64,000 nt of DNA from Vanrija pseudolonga. Taxonomy: Eukaryota; Basidiomycota; Tremellomycetes; Trichosporonales; Trichosporonaceae. Each line of letters begins with the position of its first letter. Position 1 is the first letter of the stretch. The stretch is from positions 1,922,001 through 1,986,000 of the forward strand of contig NC_085852.1 in the NCBI RefSeq assembly GCF_020906515.1, written 5' to 3'. A program made the position numbers and the translations under genes. Under the pieces are notes generated by a model. That model had not been told where the DNA came from. It did not search any database and saw nothing but the letters and a program-made list of their open reading frames with translations. Positions 56,068 through 64,000 of the stretch are shown in pieces.

Positions 56068-59053
56068 ATGACGCTCGACAAGGACGGAGACGCGGGCGGC
56101 AGCGTGGCCGTCAAGCGCTCCGAGCCCGCTGCGTTCCCGTTCGGCTTTGGCGCAGCGGCTGCAGCGCCCTCGTCGTCGTCGGCCGGCCCGGCTGCCCCGC
56201 CAGCGTTCGCGACGGCCGCCGCGCGCCGCGCCGAGCTGGGCGCCCACGCCCCCCTCGTCCACCAGCTGCAGCGCGAGCTCGAGGACGACGTCGACGACCT
56301 CATCAACGAGGAGGGATGGGATCCCGCCACGGCTGCCGGCGCGCAGGACTGGGCGAGCGACTATGGCATGGTGTTCCGCGCTCTGAGGGTGAGTCTGTCC
56401 GATGCATGGTGCATGCAGCTTGCCACCATCGCGCGTCGCATGCTCGCGGCTCGCGGCTTGCTACTCGCTCGCTCCCCGGCCTTTGTTGTCGGGCTCAAGA
56501 GTTCGAGTCGTCGTTTACGGTGGCTGGTTGTGGTGCCTTGGCTGGCGCCGAAAATCGCCTGCCTGTCTAAGGCCGCCTGCCCGCGCCCGGCTGCATCGGC
56601 CCACCACCACACACAGCCACGGGCAAACAATCTGGTCACCGCTGACACAATAACAGAGAAACCACTACAATACAGACAAGACACACCACTACCTGCTCGG
56701 CGCGCTGCAGCGGCGCGCTGACCGGGGCCTGGGCGGCGTGATTCCTCCGCCACCAACCCCTTTGCTCTCGCTGCTGCCTTTGCCCAAGGTCGTTGACCGG
56801 CTCGGCCGGCCGATCGCAGTGCTGACCCTCCGCGATGTGGTGCGCGATGCGTCTGGATCGCTCAGCGAGCTCAAAGAGTGGATATGGTGGGGCCTCGAGC
56901 TCGTCCGCCGCGCTCTGCGAGACTACTGGGTCGACGGAAGGAGGGGAAACGGTGCAGAGGGCGCCGTGCTGCTCATTGACGTCAGTGGAGCTGGGTACAG
57001 GAACATGGTGAGCGAGCGCGCACAGACGCGTGGCGTGTGGCTAACCATCACAAAGGAAGTCGAGCTCCTTCCTACCGTCTTCAGTGTCGGGCATGGCAAC
57101 TTCCCCGGGCTGTTTGAGAACGTCTACGTTATCAATGCTGGCTGGTCGCACCGAGCAATGTGGAACGGCGCTGTCAAACGTGTCCTTCCCCGCTCGTCGC
57201 TGGAGCGCGTGTCTTTCCTCGACACTCTAGAACAGAAGGCCGCAGTTTTCGACCTCGACGTGCTGCCAGAAGAGTACGGCGGCACCGGCCCCGAGGCCGA
57301 CCCCGAAGTCATGCTCAGGCGGTACTCGCACGCAAGGCCACATGCGCCGTCGCGTGGTCCATCGCGCGTCCACTCGGTCGCCAACTCGCGGGGCCCGTCG
57401 CGCGCCAACTCGCGCCCACCATCACGCGACCCCTCGCGCGGGCCCTCGCGCGCCCCGTCGCTCGGCCCAGCAGGACGCCGATCACGCAGCGCGTCCCGCG
57501 AGCCGCCCACACGCTCCACGTCCATGGCCTCGATCGCTGACATCTACTACACTGCCCCGCCCTCACCCTCGTCCACTTTCTACAGCGGCAACGGCACGAG
57601 CTACACGCCCAGCCGTGCAAACAGCTACGCTGGCAGCAGCGTCGCGACGAGCCGCGCGCCGTCGCGCCGTTCGAGCTTCGGCCAGACACTTAGTGGCGGC
57701 TTGGCTGGCCTGACGGGCTTGACGTCCCGACTCGCCATGACCAAGAGTCACAACGACGTGCGTACCGCGGCGGCAGTGCAAGATGACGACGACCACGTCC
57801 ACTTTGCCGACGGCGAGCGTGTCGATGAGACGAGGCAAGGGCGTGGCCGCGGACGCGGACGCAGCCTTGGACCAAACGACTCGCCCGTACTCCTCCAGGC
57901 CGCCCCGGAGGTGTCCCCGCGGCCTGACCTGCACATTGACACGGGGAGCGCTCTGAACTCTGGTCCCGCGACGTCCTACACTGGGGCATCGGACGTGTCG
58001 ACCTCTACAATCCACTACGAGGCCCCGAAGAGTGCGATCCAGCGCATCAAGTCGCTCTCCGACTTCCACCTCTACCTCTCACCTTCGCGTCTGGCGCACC
58101 GCGACCTGCTCTCCGACTCGGAAGACGACGAGGAACCGACCCCTCCGCCGCCCGTGCACATTCCCTTGCGGCGTACCCTCCGCCCCGCGCTCGTCGACCC
58201 CTCAGCCCTGTCCCTCGCTGAGCGGCGTGCGGCCTCGCGACGTGCAGCTGGAGCCGATACGCCAAGCACCCCGCGCGACAAGTACGCGTCTATGCTGCAG
58301 GAGCACCATGCACGGGGGGTAGAGCAATACCGGCCCGCGGCACTCGATCTGTGTCAACGGAGCAAGGACGATCCCGAGTGCTACGACTCGACACCCGATG
58401 CGACTGGTCCCAACACTGCCGCGCCAACCACGGCCATCCAGACACCGTACGACGAGATTGAGCCAGAGGAGCTTGAAGACGACGACTACTACTCGCACAG
58501 CATTGTGCCGGTGTCGCTGCCGGCACCGGGGATGGACGTGTCGTCACCCTCAGCTTCGTCGGATTCCGAGGTCGTCGTCCGCCCGACACGCACCCCCGTC
58601 TCGGCCCGCGACATGCAGTACACGTCGCAGAACCCGTGGTTTGGATACCCCGTCGTCCGCGTGCCTACAGGAGACGGGTACGCGATTCGGCCGCGGTATG
58701 GGCGGAACCGGAAGCGCGACCTTGTCAAGACGCTGCTGTGGCTCTTCCTCATGCGACTCCAGTCGATGCGGGACGGGTTTGAGCGTGCCCTCGGTCTGGA
58801 CAAGCTCCGGGCACTCACGAGCAGGTGGAGCTCGAGCAAGAAGCAAGTCGCCAGGACGCCGTCGCAGGGCCTGGTGGACACTGCCGAGGAGAAGCGCGCA
58901 CTCGTCAAGCGCACGGGCAAACACGACTGGATCTGGATGCTCGTCGGCTTCCTACTCGTCCGCGGCACCTGGGCCAACATGCTCGCAGAGTCACTCGAGC
59001 CACTCGAGTCGACTTTCGGGACCGGCCTCCGCGAGTGGCTCGGTCTCATTTAG
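56068..59053 (+). CDS. CRAL-TRIO (Sec14-like) protein with PSR repeats and C-terminal hydrophobic segment
   Basis: Three exons (56068-56388, 56657-57007, 57056-59053) give 889 residues. The lipid-binding CRAL-TRIO domain (about 115-300) is seen from YLLGALQRRADRGLGGVIPP, RLGRPIAVLTLRDV, GAEGAVLLIDVSGAGYRNM, then EVELLPTVFSVGHGNFPGLF and NVYVINAGWSHRAMWNGAVK. It would bind and move phospholipids or other lipids. Residues about 320-365 contain a repeated PSR-type motif (listed separately); the middle is disordered. A hydrophobic segment WIWMLVGFLLVRGTWANML near 855 suggests membrane anchoring near the C-terminus. The first intron is 268 nt; the second (48 nt) is in frame without a stop and matches a gap in related proteins. 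Confidence 0.82.
57346..57470 (+). repeat. PSR-type repeat inside the CRAL-TRIO gene
   Basis: A 125-nt tract of imperfect repeats encoding the motif family PSRGPSR / SRPPSRDPSR, about eight copies of P/N-S-R. It lies just after the CRAL-TRIO domain. The Ser-Arg spacing would suit repeated phosphorylation by SR-type or basophilic kinases. Confidence 0.75.
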
Positions 59054-59216
59054 TAAAAATGGCTTGTTGTAGACTACTTAGTAAATGTATCAAAGTGTAC
59101 AGCTGGAGGTTGCTGGGTTCCGTGCAGACGATGCATTCACGACTAGACTTATGACTTTTCTACAGACCGTAGGGGTACGGCCGTCTTGTTTATGCAGATA
59201 CTTGGGTGGTGGCAGA

Positions 59217-62200
59217 CTAGAGCTCATCTGGCTCGGGCTCGTCGAACGCCTCCGAAACGTCGGTGTACGCCGAGTAGAGCGAGCCGTCGCCAGCCTCGCT
59301 GGGGGTGATCGCCTCGTCAAAGTAGTGCTTGGCGACGGAGCGCGGTGCTGTGGGGTCAGCTGATGCAGCTTCTGGGACGACTCACTCTTTGGCGTCTTGG
59401 GGAGACGGCACCATTCACCGACCGAGTAGATGTGCTGGAAATGTCAGCTTGACTCCTTCGAAGCTTAGCTCACCCATGCGACCAAACCGGTCCATCCAGT
59501 CTGGTGGGACGCGCCAAGACCGCGACCGTTGTCTCCGTGGAAGAACTCGTAGAACTGGACTGGGCAGGTCAGTTGGTGGACGACACCTGCATTCACCATA
59601 GTCGCGGAAGTGCGGGTCGTGGTTGAGCTTCTTGTTGCCGCCGTTGACGGCACGCTCTCCCTTCTCGTCACGGGCAAAGATGTGGATCAGACGGTGCTGA
59701 ATCTCCTCAGCCGCGCCGGCCAGGTTCATGTAGTAACCCGAGTCGGTAGGGCACTCGACAGCGAGATCGGATCCCTGGTGCGGTCAGCGAACCACTCGTG
59801 AGAGTGCACATACGTAGTACTGGTGGAATCGTTGCAGCGACTCCATGGCAAGATGCGAGATACAGATCCAGATGGGTCCACTGCGTGGGGTCAGTGCCGA
59901 ATCATGGGGTGCAGAATCGGCTCACCGCCAGTTACTGTTTCCGCCAAACATGCCCGAGTGCGAGTCTCCGGGCCAGTAGGGCACCTCGTTGGTTTGGCCA
60001 TCGACGGTGATCGAGTACGGGTGGTCCTTGTGGTACTTGGACAGCGATCGGATACCGTAGTCACTCAGCAACTGGAGATGTTAGTTGATATCCAAGCGGA
60101 GGCTCGCCAACTAACCTCGTCCTCGTCGAGCATCTTCTCCAGGATGCGGACAAGCCTGTCCTTGTCGGCAAGGGCCAACAGGACACGGTCACCTCGACCG
60201 CGGGCTGTCAGGTCAGCTCAGTTCCAACTTGCCCAACCTACACTTCATGCTTGCAATGTTACGCTTGGAAACCTCACGCTGGTTCTCGACAAACCACTGC
60301 ATGCGCTTCCTGAAGCCCGGATGCTTCTTGAGAACGTGGGGCTCGAGGACGAGCGTGGCGAAGAGCGGAATGATACCGACAATACTGCGGATGGGCATCT
60401 GCGTGGCGTTGCCGTAGCCCCACTGGATAGCGTCGTAGTAGAAGCCGTCCTCCTCTGACCAGAGCGAGAGCTCCTCGTCGTTGGAGGCAGGGTACGTCAT
60501 GGCGTCGGCAATGTGGATAAAGTGCTCGAAGAACTTGGACGCAATGTCCTCGTAGACCGAGTTGTGCTTGGAGAGCTCAAGAGCAATCGAAAGCATCTGC
60601 AGCGCAAAGAAGGCCATCCACGCCGTGCCGTCGGCCTGGCGCAGCTTGGCTCCCGAAGGCAGCGGCTCGGAACGGTTGAAGGCACCAATGTTGTCGAGGC
60701 CGAGGAAACCACCCTCAAAGACGTTGTTGCCCTCCGAGTCCTTGCGGTTGACCCACCAGGTGAAGTTGAGGAGGAGCTGGAATGGTCAGCAATGTATCTG
60801 GAACTCGGCTCACCTTTTGGAAGACACGCTCAAGGAAGTTGAGATCCTCGCGGCCGTAGATCTTTCGCTCCTGCTTGAAGACACGGAGAGTGGCCCAGGC
60901 ATGCACGGGCGGGTTGACATCGGAGAAGTTCCATTCGTAGGCGGGCAGAGCACCGTCAGGCTTCATGTACCACTCCCTGGTCATGAGATCGAGCTGGCGC
61001 TTGGCGAACGCCGGGTCGACCATCGCCAAGGGGATACAGTGGAACGCCGTGTCCCAGGTTGCGAACCAGGGGTACTCCCACTTGTCGGGCATGGACAGAA
61101 TGTCATTGATGTAAAGGTGCTTCCAGTCCTTGTTGCGACCGAAGCGACGCGAACGCGGCGGTGGTGGCTGCGAGGGGTCGCCGTTGAGCCACTCCTGCTG
61201 AATGTACTGGTAGTACTGCTTGGTCCACATCATGCCTGCAAGGGCCTGGCGCATGACGTTGCGCATGTCGTCGGTGACACCGCTGGGGGCAAGGTTGAAG
61301 TAGAACTCATCGGCGTCCTGGCGACGGCCCTCAATGTTGTCGTCAAACAGCTCCTCGTCAAGGATGGTGGGGTCCTCGCTCGGTGCGTTGGGCGTCATCT
61401 TGAGACGAACCACGACGCAGCCACCGTTTGCGGGAACGTCGTTGAAGACATAGTGCGCCGCGGCCTTGGTACCGGTCCTCTCGGGGTTCACAAACTTCTC
61501 GGCAGGCCAGACCTCGGGCTCGACGGGCTCACCGTTGACGGTAGCCGACTCGAGCTTGGCCTCGGAGGGCTTGTCGTCAAGGGTGGCCGCCTCGATCTTG
61601 CCCTCGAGCGTGGGGTCCTGCAGGCCCGTCGGAGTCTTCTCATCCTCGGTAGGCTTCTCAGGCTGGGGCATAGGCGGGCGGTGCCAGGGGATAACGTAGT
61701 CGTGGAACGCGTCCTTGTTGTACGGGGTGCGGTTGTTGCCGCCGTACAGGCGCTCAAAGTTGGTCTCATTCTCCGTGAACAGCAGGTCGGGCACGATGCT
61801 CTCGCCGTCGACGAGGACCACGCCGCCGCTCTTGGTCGGCGCGGCCGGCGCAGGCGAGGGCAGGCAGTACAGCCTGGTCGGGGCGAGCGACTCGTGCGAC
61901 GTCTCAATGACACCCTCAGCAATCTGCTTGAGGTTGGGCATGTTCTCTGGCAGCTCCTTGGGCCACGACCAGGTGTTGCGGAAGAAGATTTGCGGGAGGA
62001 GGTGAAGATCCGCCTTGTCAGGACCGCGGTTGTAGGCCGTGATGCGGATCGACATCGAGTTCTCGTCCTCCTCGTCCTTGGCGAACTCGACAAAGACGTC
62101 CCAGTACCTGTCCTCGTCGAACAGCCCAGTGTCCATGATCTCGTACTCGGGCACGTCGCGCGAGCGGTTGCGGTTCTCGTCCAGCAGCTGCTGGTACGGG

Positions 62201-63236
62201 TACTTGCCCTGCGGGTACTTGTACAGGTACTTCATGTAGGAGTGGGTGGGCGACGAGTCGAGGTAGTAGTACAGCTCCTTGACGTCCTCACCGTGGTTAC
62301 CCTGCTCGCCCGTAAGGCCGTACATGCGCTCCTTGAGAATATCGTCCTTGCCGTTCCAGAGCGCGAGCGAGAGACACAGGCGCTGGTGGTTGTCCGAGAT
62401 ACCAGCGATACCGTCCTCACCCCAGCGGTACGCGCGGCTCTTGGACATCCAGAACGGGAACGAGTTCCACGCATCGCCATTCTCAGAGTAGTCCTCGCGG
62501 ACGGTACCCCACTGGCGTTCACTGAGGTATGGTCCCCAGCGCTTCCAGTGCTTTTCATACGAGTCGGACTGCTGCAGGCGGTACTCCTCGACGGAGCGGT
62601 ATCGTGTACCGAGCTGGGCCCTCAGGCGGTCGCGGAAGCTCTGGAGGTCAGCAGACACCGAGGTCTACTACCCACCTTGGGCGCAGCACCCGGTGTGCCA
62701 TCGCTGGCAGCACTCGCCGGTCTCGCAGGCTTGGCTGGGGCGCTTAGCTTGGTAATTTCGGCACTGGTAACACTCACGCGACGCGCCGTTCTCCGGTGCG
62801 GGCGGCGTCTTCTCAGCAGCGGCAGCAGCAGGCGGCGTGCTCTCGTCCTTGTCGGCAGCGGCGGGCGGAGCAGCGGCAGCGGCGCGGGGGTTCTTTGGCA
62901 GGCTGGCGCGTTAGTCAGGACAGTGCACGGCCACGGCATTCACTTTTGCACTTGCGCTGCTGATGGCGCCGCGGTGATCGGTGCGGGGATGTTGATCTTG
63001 AGCGGGCCCTCAGGAGCAGCAGCGGCGGCGGCAGCAGCAGCGGGCACAGGCGTCGCTGCCCCCGAGCCGCCGTTGTCGTCCGTCGCCGTGTCTTTCTTTG
63101 CCGACGACGCTGCAGTGTCAGGCCGAGGCCAGGCCGAGCCAAGACTTTTGCACTCACGAGTCACGGCGTCCTTTGCCGCGTCTTTGGCCTCCTTTACGGC
63201 CCCAAAGAGCTTTGACTGGAGCTTGCGCGCCGACAT
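59217..63236 (-). CDS. GH63-like glucosidase family protein (YMR196W-type)
   Basis: Thirteen exons from 63236 to 59217 give 1,178 residues; all twelve introns are 35-48 nt. An N-terminal Ala/Pro-rich extension of ~143 residues is split by four of them (exons 63236-63158, 63109-62944, 62902-62778, 62734-62676). The core starts [20 protein letters not shown], then [40 protein letters not shown] and [20 protein letters not shown]. The GH63-type catalytic barrel includes [18 protein letters not shown] (about 670) and [16 protein letters not shown]. It ends EPEPDEL. Yeast YMR196W has unknown function; the fold suggests a glucosidase acting on glucose-containing oligosaccharides. No signal peptide is seen, so a cytosolic enzyme is likely. 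Confidence 0.88.
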
Positions 63237-63913
63237 GATGAAAGCTCGTGTTGTACGTGCTTGATAATGTCAACGCAGAAGTAGAGTTGGAGCGGTGTGG
63301 TCGTTAAGGGGATTGACGAGATGGAAGGCTGCCCTCGGTCGAGTGACGTTTGTTGCCTCTAGTGGTGGGTGGTGTGTGGAGTGGGGATTGCCGCGGGCCA
63401 GGGGTCAATGTGCTCAGGGATACATCAGGCGGCAATGGCACTGTGGCTGCCCCAGCTGCCACCTTATAAAGCCTCACTGAGCAAGCAACCTGTCAGCGGG
63501 TCCGGTCAGCATACATTTGCGCATATGCACAGCAGCCCATGTGCACCACGCCAGGCTGCCAAGGGAAAGAGTAGTAGGGTTGTGTGGGGTCGTGGACCGT
63601 CCACTGACCAAGGGCCGTCGGCGCGCAACTGCCATGGTCAGGCGGTCTCGCTCACTGTACAGTACATCGTCGCCCAGCCGCCGGCCGATCATGCCGCCCT
63701 CCGTCCCTACCCCTATGCCGTAGGCCAAATGATTTCCACACCACCTCCACCACCTCCACCGGACAGTTTACCCACAACTTGGTCATCACTCCCGAGGCCT
63801 AGACTCCACCAAAGCTTGGCACCAAACGACCACTGCTGCATCACTCGCACACATATGCACAATGCTCAACCTATGCAAAGATGCCCACCGGTCACATGAC
63901 ACTGTGGGCGCGC
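63237..63913. other. Intergenic
   Basis: The promoter of the glucosidase-like gene (minus) and the 3' flank of the partial gene at the window end. A CCA-rich run lies near 63741-63760. No gene is seen. Confidence 0.5.
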
Positions 63914-63970
63914 TTACGACGTCGAGAACGCAGTGAGCTGTGCCGGCTCGAACACGGGCAGAATGTGGGC
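63914..63970 (-). CDS. Last exon of an unidentified gene (5' part beyond window)
   Basis: On the minus strand a splice acceptor with a CTAAC branch site and CAG ends at 63971, and the open exon runs 57 nt to a TAA at 63914, encoding AHILPVFEPAQLTAFSTS. The upstream exons lie past the window edge, so neither family nor phase can be checked. Confidence 0.4.
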   Translation of the reverse strand, partial: AHILPVFEPAQLTAFSTS

Positions 63971-64000
63971 CTGCGGGGGTTAGTGTCGTTTCTGCTGTCT

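Noticed and set aside
60562-63264. A 900-residue open frame on the plus strand
   Set aside because: It lies wholly opposite the 13-exon glucosidase-like gene; long antisense frames are expected in GC-rich coding DNA, and the protein has no domain.
1-64000. Transposons, retroelements, virus-like elements, CRISPR arrays
   Set aside because: No transposase, reverse transcriptase, integrase or capsid text, no long terminal or inverted repeats and no regular spacer array were seen by eye.

Overview
The window is nuclear DNA of a GC-rich fungus, most likely a basidiomycete yeast of the Tremellomycetes (Trichosporonales-like). This is inferred from the high GC content, the dense gene packing, the orthologue set (UTP15, GCD1, OST1, COX11, NPR2, a YMR196W-type glucosidase) and many very small spliceosomal introns. 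Most introns are 32-60 nt, start with GTGAGT or a near variant, and carry a CTGAC/CTAAC branch site about 8-15 nt before the AG. No transposon, virus-like element, rRNA or CRISPR array was seen. Gene models were built by joining exons by hand; nearly all give an exact multiple of three codons ending in a stop.

Layout. 1-14 kb: a 5'-truncated protein with a C-terminal membrane anchor; a hemerythrin-like protein (-); a six-exon gene for a ~1,800-residue disordered/coiled-coil protein (-); a DUF7330-like protein (+); a UBX-domain protein (-). 14-23 kb: an EFM7/NNT1-like methyltransferase (+), then three secreted or membrane-anchored pepsin-type aspartic proteases (one +, two -). 23-32 kb: a ferric reductase (-) whose upstream region carries GATA-type iron-repressor motifs, a 4'-phosphopantetheinyl transferase (-), an HNH-type protein (+), a KduD-like short-chain dehydrogenase (-) and UTP15 (+). 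32-37 kb: a DMAC1-like complex I assembly factor (-), eIF2B-gamma GCD1 (+) and a PP28/PDAP1 protein (-). 37-47 kb: an RKM5-like methyltransferase (+), a Ser/Thr-rich SH3 membrane protein (+), OST1 (+) and a third METTL21-type methyltransferase (-). 47-64 kb: an N-acyl-D-amino-acid deacylase (+), a Rossmann-like membrane protein (-), COX11 (+), NPR2 (+), a CRAL-TRIO protein (+), a 13-exon GH63-like glucosidase (-) and the last exon of a further minus-strand gene.

Most genes are independent housekeeping loci. Groupings that may be functional are the protease cluster, the ferric reductase next to a phosphopantetheinyl transferase (the enzyme class that activates siderophore synthetases and lysine biosynthesis), and several translation or ribosome genes with three protein-methyltransferase-type enzymes. 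I found no clear new multi-gene system. The strongest unusual signals are the tiny introns (down to 32 nt), three stop-free in-frame 39-nt introns in one gene, a probable GC-AG intron, the protease intron pattern, and the ATCWGATAA sites upstream of the ferric reductase.
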